Shown: piece after piece, positions 9,764 through 18,854 of the stretch
Layout of the letters: the number at the start of each line of letters is the position of its first letter
Numbering within the stretch: the first letter of the stretch is position 1
DNA from: Nesterenkonia halotolerans
GTDB lineage: Bacteria; Actinomycetota; Actinomycetes; Actinomycetales; Micrococcaceae
Assembly (NCBI RefSeq): GCF_014874065.1
Contig: NZ_JADBEE010000001.1
Location: forward strand, 806,001-870,000
Direction of reading: 5' to 3'
DNA: 64,000 nucleotides
Translations under genes and position numbers: made by a program
Notes under the pieces: model-generated
What the model was told of the DNA's origin: nothing
The model's input: only the letters and a program-made list of their open reading frames with translations
The model's database searches: none

Positions 9764-12700
9764 ATGTCTGAAGCCACCACAGCCCGCCGTGACCAGTTCT
9801 CCGCCGAGGACCTCGGCTACCCCGCCCAGCTCCCGGTCACCGCCGAGCGCGAGCGGATTCTGCGCGCGTTGGCGGATCATCAGGTCATCGTCGTCGCCGG
9901 CGAGACCGGATCAGGCAAGACCACCCAGCTGCCCAAGATGGCGCTGGAGCTGGGGCTGCATCGAGACGGCATGATCGGCCACACGCAGCCTCGCCGCCTG
10001 GCGGCCCGGACCGTGGCCGAACGCCTGGCGGAGGAGCTGGGCACCTCGGTGGGCCGAGACATCGGCTACCAGGTCCGCTTCAACTCGGAGGTCTCTGGGG
10101 CGACCGCAGTGAAGCTGATGACCGACGGCATCCTGCTCGCCGAGATCCAGCGTGACCCGCAGCTGAGCCGATACTCGGCCATCATCATCGACGAGGCCCA
10201 CGAGCGCAGCCTCAACATCGACGTCATCCTGGGCTATCTGCGTCGGGTGCTGCCCACCCGACCCGATCTGAAGGTGATCGTCACCTCGGCGACCATCGAC
10301 CCTGAACGGTTCGCCCGGCACTTCAGTCCCGACCCGGAGAACTGGACGCGAGAGACCTCCGAGGTGCCGATCATCGAGGTCTCCGGACGCACCTACCCCG
10401 TGGAGATCCGCTACCGGCCGATCAACCCCGAGGCAGAGCTCGAAGACTTCGACGAGTCCGAACATTTCGGCGAGGACGAGGACGGTGGTGCCCGACAGGC
10501 CGCCTCGACCCGCCCCGGCTCCGCCGCCGCGAGCACCAGGGGCCCCTCCCCTTCCAGCGCCGAGGAGGAGGGCCGTGATCTGCTCGACGCCGTCAGCGAC
10601 GCGGTGCTGGAGCTGGCCCGCGAGCCGGAGGGCGACATTCTGATCTTCTTCCCCGGCGAGCGCGAGATCCGCGATGCCGCGGAGGCACTGGCGGAGACCG
10701 TCTCGCGTGAGCGCAGGCTCAACAACGCTGAGATCCTGCCGCTCTTCGGACGCCTCTCGATGGCCGAGCAGAAGCGGGTCTTCTCCCCCGGCGGACGACG
10801 ACGCATCGTGCTCGCCACCAACGTGGCGGAGACCTCGCTGACGGTGCCCGGCATCAAGTACGTGATCGACACCGGCACAGCACGCATCTCGCGGTACTCC
10901 ACCCGCACCAAGGTCCAGCGCCTGCCCATCGAGGCGATCTCGCAGGCCAGCGCGAACCAGCGCTCCGGGCGTTCAGGGCGGACCAGCGACGGCATCGCCA
11001 TCCGGCTGTACTCGCAGGCGGACTTCGAGTCGCGTCCCGAGTTCACCGACCCGGAGATTCTGCGCACCTCGCTGGCCTCGGTCCTGCTGCAGATGTCTTC
11101 GATGGGCATCACCCGGACGCCCGACGACCTGCTGGACTTCCCGTTCGTGCAGAAGCCCGACGCGAAGGCTGTCAACGACGCCGTCCGGCTGCTCACCGAA
11201 CTCGGGGCGCTGAACACCGGCAGAGACTCTGGATCCCGCGGCAGCGGCTCCGTGACCCCCGTGGGGCGCATGCTCGCCCAGCTGCCGGTGGATCCGCGGA
11301 TGGCCCGGATGATGGTCGAGGCGGCCCGTCGGGACTGCCTGCCCGAGGTCACCGTGCTGGTCGCGGGGCTGACCATTCAGGATCCCCGCGAGCGTCCCGC
11401 GGAGAAGCGAGCCCAGGCCGATGAGCTGCACGCCAGGTTCAAGGATGAGAACTCCGACTTCTCGGCGCTGCTGAACCTCTGGCGCTATCTCCAGGAGAAG
11501 CAGACCGAGCTCTCCGGCAATCAGTTCCGCAAGCTCTGTCACCGCGAGCACCTGAACTATCTGCGCGTGCGTGAATGGCAGGATCTGGTCGGGCAGCTCG
11601 GCGAGATCGCCGAACAGGTGGAGTTCCGTTCGCAGGGCTCCGGGCGTCGTGGCTCCTCCGAGCACCGCTCCTCCAAGGGTCGGCGCGGGCGCAGGATGCC
11701 CAGCGTGGACCCGGCCCAGAAGCACGACCAGATCCATCAGTCGCTGCTGTCGGGGCTGCTCAGCCATGTCGGTCTGTACAACCCCCGGACCCGCGACTAT
11801 CAGGGAGCGCGCGGCACCCGATTCGCGGTGTTCCCCGGCTCCCACCTGTTCAAGAAGAACCATGACTGGGTCATGGCCAGCGAACTCGTGGAGACCTCGC
11901 GGCTCTGGGCACGCACCGTGGCGAAGATCGATCCCGCCTGGGTCGAAGAGCTGGCCCCGCATCTGGTCAAGACCAGCCACTCCGAGCCGCGCTGGTCCGC
12001 CCGGAAGGGCGCCGTGGTCGCCACGGAGAAGGTCACCCTCTTCGGGGTTCCCGTGGTCGCGGACCGGCAGGTGCTCTACTCCAAGGTGGACCCGGAGTAC
12101 AGCCGTGAGCTTTTCATCCAGCGTGCTCTGGTGGACGGCGACTGGTCCACGCGCCATCATTTCGACAGGCGCAACCGACAGCGTTTCGCGGAGCTCGAAG
12201 AGCTCGAGAACCGGGCCCGGCGCAAGGACCTGCGCGCCTCCGACGAGGAGCTCTTCGCCTTCTTCGACGCCCGCCTGCCCGCGAGCATCGTCTCCCAGCG
12301 CCACTTCGACTCCTGGTGGAAGACCCAGCGTCATGAGACCCCGGAGCTGCTGGACCTCACCGATGCCGCCCTGATGGCCGAGGCAGCAGAAGAGCTGGAC
12401 GTCGAGTCCTTCCCCGAGCACTTCGACCATGACGGGCTCCAGCTCGAGCTGCAGTACGAGTTCAACCCCACCCGCTACACCGCTGAGAGCGGATCCGCAG
12501 CCACGGCCACTGCCGACGGCGTGACGGTGCGGGTCCCGGTGCTGTTCCTGAACCAGCTGGAACCGGCACGCTTCGACTGGCTGATCCCCGGACTGCGCAC
12601 CGAGCTGGTCACGGCGCTGATCCGCGGCATGCCCAAGCCGCAGCGCAAACATTTCGTCCCGGCGCCCGATGTCGCAGCACAGGCGCGGGAGCAGCTCGAG

Positions 12701-13942
12701 GCGGACTTCGCCCCCGGCGTGGATTCACTGACCGATGCCCTCGCCACCGTGCTGCGCAGGCTCAGAGGTCATGTGGTCGATCCCGCGGTCTTCGACACCA
12801 GCGCACTGCCCGAGCACCTGCGATTCACCTTCGCAGTGATCAGTGATCGCGGCCGCGTGCTGGACACCGGCTACGACCTCCGCGAGCTGCAGATCCGCTT
12901 CTCCGGCGAGAACCGGCAGGCCATCGGGCGCAGCCTCTCCGAGGACACCCAGGGCGCCGACGAGGGCTCCGCACCCCGGCACGGGTCACCGAGATCCAGC
13001 ACGGACTCCCCGGGCACCAAGGCGTCACAGCCTGGCGGCAAGCCGCAGCAGAAGACCGCCGACGCCGCCGCGGCAGGCAAGCAGAACCAGACGAGCTGGA
13101 CCTTCGGAGACCTCTCTCGGGAGATCACCACCGTGGTGGCAGGTCGCCAGATCACCGGTTACCCGGCGCTGGCCCCGGCCGCTTCGGGAGTCTCCTCCAC
13201 GATCCAAGACTCCGCCCAGGCCCAGCGTCGAGTGCACCGGGCCGGCGTCGTCGCGCTGCTGCGCGAAGTCCTTCCGTCGCCGCAGCGCTACGTGCTGGAC
13301 AACCTGAGCAACCGAGAGCGCCTGGCCTTCAGCCAGTCTCCCCACGGCACAGTGGAATCCCTGGTCGAAGATGCGACGACGGCGGCGCTGGATCACCTCG
13401 TCCCGGCAGAGCTGCCGTTCCGCGAGGCCGAATTCCAGCAGCTCGCGCGCGGCGCGCGGGCGGAGCTGATCGAGACGGTGCTGCGGCTCACCGATGTCCT
13501 CGCGCAGGTCCTGGGTCAGTCCGCCGAACTCACCACCCGGCTCTCGCGGAGCCGCTCGGATGCGCTGCGCGCGCCGCTGAGCGACATGTCCACCCAGCTC
13601 CAGCAGCTGGTCTACCCGGGGTTCGTCACCGCCACGGGTCAGTCTCAGCTGCAGCATGTGCCGCGCTACCTCAGGGCCATCGCGCTGCGGCTCGACCGCC
13701 TCGAGGCGGGTCAGGGACTCAGCCGCGACGCCACGGACATGGCAGCGGTGCAGGAGCTGGAGGATGAGTACGACGCCGCACTGGAGGCGGTGCCCGCACA
13801 GCTTGCCGTCCCGGATGAGCTGCTTGCGGTGAAGTGGATGCTCGAGGAGTTCCGCGTCAACCTTTTCGCCCAGCAGCTGGGGACGGCCCAGACCGTGTCG
13901 GCCAAGCGGATCCGGCGCGCGCTCAAGCAGGCACGCCAGTAG
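9764..13942 (+). CDS. hrpA: ATP-dependent RNA helicase HrpA (DEAH box)
   Basis: A 1392-residue DEAH-box helicase, close to the usual 1300. Walker A is GETGSGKT (46-53), then DEAH (143-146), the SAT motif in TSATID, and QRSGRSGR motif VI. Helicase-associated winged-helix/ratchet regions follow, and then the long HrpA-specific C-terminal region (DUF3418-like) running to the end. A Ser/Pro/Ala-rich insert of about 30 residues near 245-275 and another near 1065-1110 look disordered. GGAGGG precedes the ATG by two bases and TAGTAT lies just upstream. Known roles of the family are mRNA processing and rescue of stalled or collided ribosomes. Confidence 0.96.
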   Translation: MSEATTARRDQFSAEDLGYPAQLPVTAERERILRALADHQVIVVAGETGSGKTTQLPKMALELGLHRDGMIGHTQPRRLAARTVAERLAEELGTSVGRDIGYQVRFNSEVSGATAVKLMTDGILLAEIQRDPQLSRYSAIIIDEAHERSLNIDVILGYLRRVLPTRPDLKVIVTSATIDPERFARHFSPDPENWTRETSEVPIIEVSGRTYPVEIRYRPINPEAELEDFDESEHFGEDEDGGARQAASTRPGSAAASTRGPSPSSAEEEGRDLLDAVSDAVLELAREPEGDILIFFPGEREIRDAAEALAETVSRERRLNNAEILPLFGRLSMAEQKRVFSPGGRRRIVLATNVAETSLTVPGIKYVIDTGTARISRYSTRTKVQRLPIEAISQASANQRSGRSGRTSDGIAIRLYSQADFESRPEFTDPEILRTSLASVLLQMSSMGITRTPDDLLDFPFVQKPDAKAVNDAVRLLTELGALNTGRDSGSRGSGSVTPVGRMLAQLPVDPRMARMMVEAARRDCLPEVTVLVAGLTIQDPRERPAEKRAQADELHARFKDENSDFSALLNLWRYLQEKQTELSGNQFRKLCHREHLNYLRVREWQDLVGQLGEIAEQVEFRSQGSGRRGSSEHRSSKGRRGRRMPSVDPAQKHDQIHQSLLSGLLSHVGLYNPRTRDYQGARGTRFAVFPGSHLFKKNHDWVMASELVETSRLWARTVAKIDPAWVEELAPHLVKTSHSEPRWSARKGAVVATEKVTLFGVPVVADRQVLYSKVDPEYSRELFIQRALVDGDWSTRHHFDRRNRQRFAELEELENRARRKDLRASDEELFAFFDARLPASIVSQRHFDSWWKTQRHETPELLDLTDAALMAEAAEELDVESFPEHFDHDGLQLELQYEFNPTRYTAESGSAATATADGVTVRVPVLFLNQLEPARFDWLIPGLRTELVTALIRGMPKPQRKHFVPAPDVAAQAREQLEADFAPGVDSLTDALATVLRRLRGHVVDPAVFDTSALPEHLRFTFAVISDRGRVLDTGYDLRELQIRFSGENRQAIGRSLSEDTQGADEGSAPRHGSPRSSTDSPGTKASQPGGKPQQKTADAAAAGKQNQTSWTFGDLSREITTVVAGRQITGYPALAPAASGVSSTIQDSAQAQRRVHRAGVVALLREVLPSPQRYVLDNLSNRERLAFSQSPHGTVESLVEDATTAALDHLVPAELPFREAEFQQLARGARAELIETVLRLTDVLAQVLGQSAELTTRLSRSRSDALRAPLSDMSTQLQQLVYPGFVTATGQSQLQHVPRYLRAIALRLDRLEAGQGLSRDATDMAAVQELEDEYDAALEAVPAQLAVPDELLAVKWMLEEFRVNLFAQQLGTAQTVSAKRIRRALKQARQ

Positions 13943-13978
13943 GGTCCCGGGGATCTGTTCCCGAGCGGCCGGCTGTGC

Positions 13979-14413
13979 TCAGTCGGCTTCGGCGGGGACG
14001 TGCTCGGCGTCTCCCATCAGACGCAGCGCCACACGCAGCTTCTCGGCGGATTCGTCCATCATCGCGGCGTCCGGATCGTCGTCGGCCTGGGCGAAGCTGT
14101 GATCGGCCATGGAGTTAGAGGGCCACACGTGGATATGCAGGTGCGGGACCTCGAAACCGGCGATGCTGAGCCCTGCGCGCTCGGATCCGAAGGCCTCGAC
14201 CTGCGCCTTGCCGATGCGATGGGCCACGTGCATCAGATGGGCCATCAGCTCCCCGTCTGCCTCGGTCCATCTGTCGACTTCCTGGCGGGGCACCACGAGC
14301 GTGTGCCCGTAGGCCAGGGGGGCGATCGAGAGGAATCCGACACAGGTCTCGTCCTGCCAGACGAAGCGTCCAGGGATCTCACCGGCGATGACCTTGCTGA
14401 AGACTGTGCTCAT
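13979..14413 (-). CDS. HIT family nucleotide hydrolase
   Basis: A 144-residue histidine-triad protein of the Hint/Fhit-like branch that hydrolyses or transfers nucleotidyl groups. The signature HLHIHVWP (HxHxH) is near residue 90, and the N-terminal VFSKVIAGEIPGRFVW is typical. A GTG three codons earlier is possible, but the ATG at 14413 lies seven bases after TAGAGT on the minus strand, so leaderless initiation at the ATG is preferred. It is divergent from zur with about 39 bases between them. The physiological substrate is not known for this family in actinobacteria. Confidence 0.92.
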   Translation of the reverse strand: MSTVFSKVIAGEIPGRFVWQDETCVGFLSIAPLAYGHTLVVPRQEVDRWTEADGELMAHLMHVAHRIGKAQVEAFGSERAGLSIAGFEVPHLHIHVWPSNSMADHSFAQADDDPDAAMMDESAEKLRVALRLMGDAEHVPAEAD

Positions 14414-14420
14414 GGGTGCC

Positions 14421-14443
14421 ACTCTAGTCCTGACTGCTAGTCT
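14421..14443. promoter_or_regulatory. Divergent -10 elements for the HIT gene and zur
   Basis: Minus-strand TAGAGT (14426-14421) is seven bases from the HIT ATG. Plus-strand TAGTCT (14438-14443) is nine bases from the zur ATG. No Zur palindrome like the one at znuA was seen here. Confidence 0.5.
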
Positions 14444-14452
14444 GGGGCGAGC

Positions 14453-14878
14453 ATGAACGAGATCTCAACCACCCCTCCGGCGCGCGGTCGCTCCACCCGT
14501 CAGAAGCGCGCCGTCTGGGCGGCGCTTCACTCGCTCGAGGACTTCGTGAGCGCCCAGGAGCTGCATAAGATCCTCGATGACCGCGGCGAGAAGGTCTCAC
14601 TGGCCACGGTCTACCGGGTGCTGCAGTCCCACCAGGAGGAGGGGCTCGTCGATGTGCTGCGACCCGACGACGGCGAGGCCATCTACCGGCTCTGTGAGCG
14701 CGAGGAGCACCACCATCATCTGGTGTGTCGCTCCTGCGGGCTGACCGTGGAGTTTGAGGCCCCGGACATCGAAGACTGGGCGGCGAAGCTTGCGGCCCAG
14801 CACAACTTCTCCGAGGTTCGGCACACGTTGGAGATCTTTGGTCTCTGCGCCGCCTGCGCCGCGCTTCCCCGCCGCTGA
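14453..14878 (+). CDS. zur: Zinc-uptake repressor, Fur family
   Basis: A 141-residue Fur-family metalloregulator. An N-terminal winged helix (VSLATVYRVLQSH recognition region at 48-60) is followed by the metal-binding dimerisation domain. HHHH (86-89) and two CxxC pairs (C92/C95 and C132/C135) form the structural zinc site. Zur is favoured over Fur or PerR because the convergent neighbours are znuB-znuC-znuA and a palindrome sits at the znuA promoter. When zinc-loaded it would repress uptake. Metal specificity is inferred from context. Confidence 0.9.
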   Translation: MNEISTTPPARGRSTRQKRAVWAALHSLEDFVSAQELHKILDDRGEKVSLATVYRVLQSHQEEGLVDVLRPDDGEAIYRLCEREEHHHHLVCRSCGLTVEFEAPDIEDWAAKLAAQHNFSEVRHTLEIFGLCAACAALPRR

Positions 14879-14908
14879 CTCAGCCAGCGGAGCACCCCCG
14901 ACGGAGCG

Positions 14909-15778
14909 TCAGCCCACCAGCGCGGCGGAGGCTCGCTTGTGCCGGATCCTGCCGCCGCGACCGATCAGCACGCACACCACGTAGATGAGGAACGAGATCG
15001 TGGTGATGTAGGGACTGATCGGGACGGTTCCGGTGATCGCGAGCATGATGCCGCCCACCGAGGAGACCAGCGCGAATGCCATGGACAGCAGCACCGCGAG
15101 GTACGGACGCACGGTGACCTTCAGCGCGGCCGCCGCCGGGACCACCAGCAGCGCCAGCACCAGCAGGGCCCCCACCACCTGGACCGACATGGCCACCGCC
15201 ACGCCGAGCAGCACCATGAAGACCATGGAGAGCAGGTTCACCCGGACTCCGCGGGCACGCGCCAGCTGCGGATCCACCGAGGCGAACATCAGCGGACGCC
15301 AGATCAGCAGCAGCACGATGCTGATGAGCACGGCCCCGGTGACCAGGGTCTGCGTCTGGATGTCGTCGACTCCGACGATCTGCCCGGTGAGCAGGCCGAA
15401 CTTGTTGGCGCTGCGTCCCTGGTAGAGCGAGAGGAAGAGGATCCCCAGTCCCAGGCCGAAGGGCATCAGCACTCCGGTGACGGCACTGGTGTCGCGGTCC
15501 TTGAGACTGAGCACGCCGATCAGCATGGCCGCGGCGACGGCCCCCACGGCGGAGCCGGCGACCACATCCACCCCGATCAGCAGCGCCAGCGCTGCCCCGG
15601 CGAAGGAGATCTCCGCGATGCCGTGCACGACCAGGGCCGTGCGACGCAGCATGATGAACACCCCGATGAGTCCGCCCATGAGGCCGAGCACCCCGGCCGT
15701 GATCACGGAGTTCTGCACCAGTGAGAAGAGCTCCCAGTACCCTTCGGTGCTGAACGAGCCGGTCAGAGTCTCCATCAT
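14909..15778 (-). CDS. znuB: Zinc ABC transporter permease
   Basis: A 289-residue ABC-3 family permease with eight or nine hydrophobic segments, including LGLMGGLIGVFIMLRRTALVVHGIAEISFAGAAL in the N-terminal part, the coupling region preceding the ATPase contact. The last gene of znuA-znuC-znuB, overlapping znuC by four bases (ATGA), so translation is coupled. It forms the membrane channel for metal delivered by ZnuA. The C-terminus is basic (IRHKRAS). The stop faces the zur stop across 30 bases with no clear terminator. Confidence 0.92.
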   Translation of the reverse strand: MMETLTGSFSTEGYWELFSLVQNSVITAGVLGLMGGLIGVFIMLRRTALVVHGIAEISFAGAALALLIGVDVVAGSAVGAVAAAMLIGVLSLKDRDTSAVTGVLMPFGLGLGILFLSLYQGRSANKFGLLTGQIVGVDDIQTQTLVTGAVLISIVLLLIWRPLMFASVDPQLARARGVRVNLLSMVFMVLLGVAVAMSVQVVGALLVLALLVVPAAAALKVTVRPYLAVLLSMAFALVSSVGGIMLAITGTVPISPYITTISFLIYVVCVLIGRGGRIRHKRASAALVG

Positions 15779-16653
15779 GGAAGCGACAGCTCCTCGGGGT
15801 GGTAGTGGCAGCCCTCGTCGTGGGCGGACATGACCACCAGGCGGCCCTTGTGCTCGATGACGTCGACCGATGAGCCATAGAGCTCGGAGAGCACCTCTGA
15901 GCGCATGACCTCCTCGGTGGTGCCGATGCGGTATTGGCCTCGGGCGAAGTAGAGCACACGGTCCACGTGCTCGATCACCGGGTTGATCTCGTGGGTCACG
16001 AAGACCACCGCGGAGCCGCGGTCCACCGCCTGGCGGCGGATGAGCTCGGTGACTGCCTGCTGGTGGTGCAGGTCGAGGGAGTGCAGGGGTTCGTCGCAGA
16101 GCAGAACCTCGGGGTTGGAGGCCAGCGCCTGAGCGGTGCGCAGTCGCTGCTGTTCTCCTCCGGAGAGCAGTCCCACCGGCATGTCAGCGTAGGCAGAGGC
16201 GCCGACGGCATGGAGCAGCTCATCCACACGGCGGCGCAGCCTCCGGGGGTGCAGTCGCATGCCGAATCGATGGCCGTCCAGACCCAGGGCCACCATGTCA
16301 CGGGCTCGAAGCGGCGTCTCCTCGGGCATGGTCTGCTGCTGCGGGATGTAGCCGACGCGGCTGCTGCCCCGCCGCACGGGCTCTCCGCTGATCTCCACCG
16401 ACCCGGCGCTGAGCCGGGTCAGACCGAGCAGCACCTTGAGGAAGGTGGACTTGCCCGCGCCGTTGGGTCCCAGCACCGCAAGGAACTCACCGGGCACCAG
16501 CTCCAGGTCCAGGCCTTCCCAGAGCATGCGCCCGTTGAAGCCCACACTGGCCTCGCGCAGCTGCACGACCGGCTCCGGACTGCGGGGTGCGGCCGATGGC
16601 GTCGCGGGAATTGTGGAGGCGGGCCTTGTGGGGGCGGGGCGGGGATCAGCCAC
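15775..16653 (-). CDS. znuC: Zinc ABC transporter ATP-binding protein
   Basis: A 292-residue ABC ATPase. Walker A GPNGAGKST, Q-loop IPQQQTMPE, signature LSGGEQQRL, Walker B VLLCDEPLHSLD and switch VTHEI are all present. The GTG at 16653 is chosen because GGAGG lies six bases before it; the ATG two codons earlier has no spacing from that site. The start lies inside the end of znuA (8-base overlap). A Pro/Ala-rich leader of about 30 residues precedes the ABC fold. The Walker B tail reads PLHSLD instead of the common PTxxLD, a mild variation. Confidence 0.92.
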   Translation of the reverse strand: MADPRPAPTRPASTIPATPSAAPRSPEPVVQLREASVGFNGRMLWEGLDLELVPGEFLAVLGPNGAGKSTFLKVLLGLTRLSAGSVEISGEPVRRGSSRVGYIPQQQTMPEETPLRARDMVALGLDGHRFGMRLHPRRLRRRVDELLHAVGASAYADMPVGLLSGGEQQRLRTAQALASNPEVLLCDEPLHSLDLHHQQAVTELIRRQAVDRGSAVVFVTHEINPVIEHVDRVLYFARGQYRIGTTEEVMRSEVLSELYGSSVDVIEHKGRLVVMSAHDEGCHYHPEELSLP

Positions 16654-17665
16654 GGGCATCCTCCACCACCGTCTCCACGGCGGAGATGTTGCTCTCCATC
16701 CACTCCACGTAGGAGTCGTGCTCCTGCGGGATCGTCTCGTTGAACTCCAGCACTGCCACCCCGGCGTCCTCCGCGGCCTCGCGGATCTGCGCCGACTGAT
16801 TGGTCTCCGTCTGGGGGTTGTAGGAGAGCAGATCGATCTGCTGGTCTGCCGCGGCGGTGAGCGCCTGCTGGTAGAGCCGGGGGGCGACGTCGTCGCCGTG
16901 TTCCACAGCGGCCAGGAACTGCTCATCGGTGCTGTCTTCGAGACCGGCGTCGCTCAGCAGGAACTGGGAGACGGCCTCGGTGGACAGGAAGCTCATCGAC
17001 TCGGCGTCGATCGCGCGGTTGCGCTCATCCAGCGCGTCGATCTCGGCGGCGAGGGCATCGGCGTTCTCCTGGTAGAGCTCGGCGTCCTCGGGGGCGAGTT
17101 CGCCCATGTGGACGCTGAAGTCCTGCACGAAGTCGCTCATCGCGGCGAGGTCGTACCAGAGGTGTTCGTTGACGAACCCTTCGGCGTGATCGTGACCGTC
17201 ATGCGGATCCTCCTCGCCCTCGTGCTCCTCATGATCTTCCTCGCCCTCGTGATCCGCGTCTTCCTCGGCGTGGGCGTGCTCGTTCTCACCGTCGATGAGC
17301 TGGTAGACGGCGTCTTCCTTGCCGGAGGTCGCGGCCAGGCGTGTGATGAAGGGGTCATAGCCGCCGCCGTTGGCGACGATCACGTCCGCGCGGTCCACGC
17401 TGAGCCGGTCCTGCGGGGAGGCTTCGTAGGAGTGGGGGTCCGCGGCGGTGTCATCGACGAGGGCGCTGACCTCCGCGGTGTCCCCCAGGATGCGGCTGGC
17501 GAGGTCGGCGTAGACGTCGGTGGAGGTCACCACGGTGAGCCCCTCGCCGGAGGTCCCCTCGCCGCCACCGGAGTCCGAGGCGTCCGTGGAGCCGCCGCAG
17601 GCGCTGAGCAGCATCGTGGACGCGGCGAGGATCGCCACGGAGGAGGACAGGCGGGAGGCAGGCAT
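16646..17665 (-). CDS. znuA: Zinc-binding lipoprotein of the ABC transporter
   Basis: A 339-residue cluster A-I solute-binding protein. The start at 17665 gives a lipoprotein signal (MPASRL then a hydrophobic run ending LLSAC, C23), so upstream in-frame codons are rejected. A His/Asp/Glu-rich loop at about 130-175 (HAHAEEDADHE, HDGHDH) is the zinc-acquisition loop of ZnuA and argues for zinc over manganese. Conserved ligands include the early His in DPHSYE and the His in NEHLWYDL. First gene of znuACB. Expression is probably controlled by the palindrome at 17734-17752. Confidence 0.94.
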   Translation of the reverse strand: MPASRLSSSVAILAASTMLLSACGGSTDASDSGGGEGTSGEGLTVVTSTDVYADLASRILGDTAEVSALVDDTAADPHSYEASPQDRLSVDRADVIVANGGGYDPFITRLAATSGKEDAVYQLIDGENEHAHAEEDADHEGEEDHEEHEGEEDPHDGHDHAEGFVNEHLWYDLAAMSDFVQDFSVHMGELAPEDAELYQENADALAAEIDALDERNRAIDAESMSFLSTEAVSQFLLSDAGLEDSTDEQFLAAVEHGDDVAPRLYQQALTAAADQQIDLLSYNPQTETNQSAQIREAAEDAGVAVLEFNETIPQEHDSYVEWMESNISAVETVVEDARG

Positions 17666-17733
17666 GACACGCACTTTCTGACGGGAGACCGCGAACGGTT
17701 CGGGCAACTGAGGAAAGCGTACGTCCAGTCTTT

Positions 17734-17752
17734 GTTGAGAACAAATCTCAAC
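17734..17752. promoter_or_regulatory. Putative Zur box at the znuACB promoter
   Basis: GTTGAGAACAAATCTCAAC is a perfect 7-bp inverted repeat around five bases. It resembles Zur/Fur-type operators (TGANAAT..ATTNTCA). On the minus strand it covers TTGTTC, which lies 17 bases before TACGCT, a plausible -35/-10 pair for znuA. Zinc-loaded Zur bound here would block polymerase. Confidence 0.7.
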
Positions 17753-17774
17753 TAGCCCCTCTGTGGCCCGTTCC

Positions 17775-18854
17775 TCAGTGCCCCTCTTCAGAGACCGTAT
17801 GCCGGCGGCGGGAATCCCAGGACTGCGTGGCGTCGTGGATCTCTCCGACCAGCACCTCCAACACGTCCTCCAGGAAGAGGATCCCCTGGGTGACACCCGC
17901 CTCGTCGATCACCCGGGCGAGGTGGGATCCGGTGCGCTGCATCTGGGCCAGGCACTGCTCGATCTCATCACCGGTGCCCATATTGCCCAGCGAACGCACC
18001 ACGGTGACCGGAATCGGATCCTTGGACTGGGTGGCCGGAAGGCTCATCACGTCCTTCAGGTGCACGTATCCGGTGTAGAGGCCATCCTCCTGCGCGGTGA
18101 CGAAGCGGGAGAATCCGGTGCGACCCACCGCCTTCTCCACCTTTCTGGGAGTCACGTCGGTGGGGACGGTCACCACCTCCTGGACGGGGACCATGACCTC
18201 GCCGGCGGTGTAGTCGCTGAACTCCATGGCGCCGGCGATGATCCCGGCATCATCGCGCACAGTGCCGCCGCGCTTGGACTCGGCGACGATGGACTCCATC
18301 TCCTCCAGCGTGAAGGTCGAGACCACTTCATCTCGCGGCGTGACCCTGAAGGCGCGCAGCACCAGGTTCGCCGCCAGGTTGAGCAGCCAGATCAGCGGCA
18401 TCAGCACCCGGTAGAGGAACACCATCGGCGGGGCGAGCAGCAGCACGGCGCGGTCCGCCACCGAGACGGCGAAGTTCTTCGGCACCATCTCGCCGATGGT
18501 CACGTGCAGGAAGGAGACCAGTGCCAGCGCGATGATGAACGCGATCACGCTCGCGACGGTGTAGCTCAGTCCCACCGAGGTCAGCGGGTCGGTGAGCAGG
18601 TGGTGGATGGCAGGTTCGGAGACCATCAGGATCAGCAGCGAGCACACGGTGATGCCCAGCTGCGCGATCGCCAGCATCTGCGAGACATGTTCCATCGCGT
18701 AGATGGCGGTCTTGGCGCGGGCTGACCCGGCCTCGGCCCGCGGTTCGATCTGGCTCCGGCGGGCACTCATCACGGCGAACTCGCCGGCCACGAAGAAGGC
18801 GTTGCCTGCCAGCAGCACGACCAGCCAGAGGATTCCCAGCAGATCGGGGTTCAT
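17775..18854 (-). CDS. CNNM/CBS-domain membrane protein (short paralogue)
   Basis: A 359-residue protein of the CNNM transporter-like family (formerly hemolysin/TlyC-like). The N-terminal domain has three or four transmembrane helices (LGILWLVVLLAGNAFFVAGEFAVMSARRS and ITVCSLLILMVSEPAIHHLL), followed by the CBS pair (about 215-335). Family members move or sense Mg2+ or other cations. It lacks the C-terminal CorC_HlyC domain present in the neighbouring paralogue. The start overlaps the upstream gene by four bases, so the two are co-translated and may heterodimerise. The pair beside guaB1 matches Rv1841c/Rv1842c/Rv1843c. Confidence 0.9.
   Translation of the reverse strand: MNPDLLGILWLVVLLAGNAFFVAGEFAVMSARRSQIEPRAEAGSARAKTAIYAMEHVSQMLAIAQLGITVCSLLILMVSEPAIHHLLTDPLTSVGLSYTVASVIAFIIALALVSFLHVTIGEMVPKNFAVSVADRAVLLLAPPMVFLYRVLMPLIWLLNLAANLVLRAFRVTPRDEVVSTFTLEEMESIVAESKRGGTVRDDAGIIAGAMEFSDYTAGEVMVPVQEVVTVPTDVTPRKVEKAVGRTGFSRFVTAQEDGLYTGYVHLKDVMSLPATQSKDPIPVTVVRSLGNMGTGDEIEQCLAQMQRTGSHLARVIDEAGVTQGILFLEDVLEVLVGEIHDATQSWDSRRRHTVSEEGH

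Noticed and set aside
10973..12652. 559-codon minus-strand frame inside hrpA
   Set aside because: It is antisense to the clearly conserved helicase and shows no recognisable fold.
14879..14908. Terminator between zur and znuB
   Set aside because: Only short, imperfect complementary runs are present and no T-tract, so it was not annotated.
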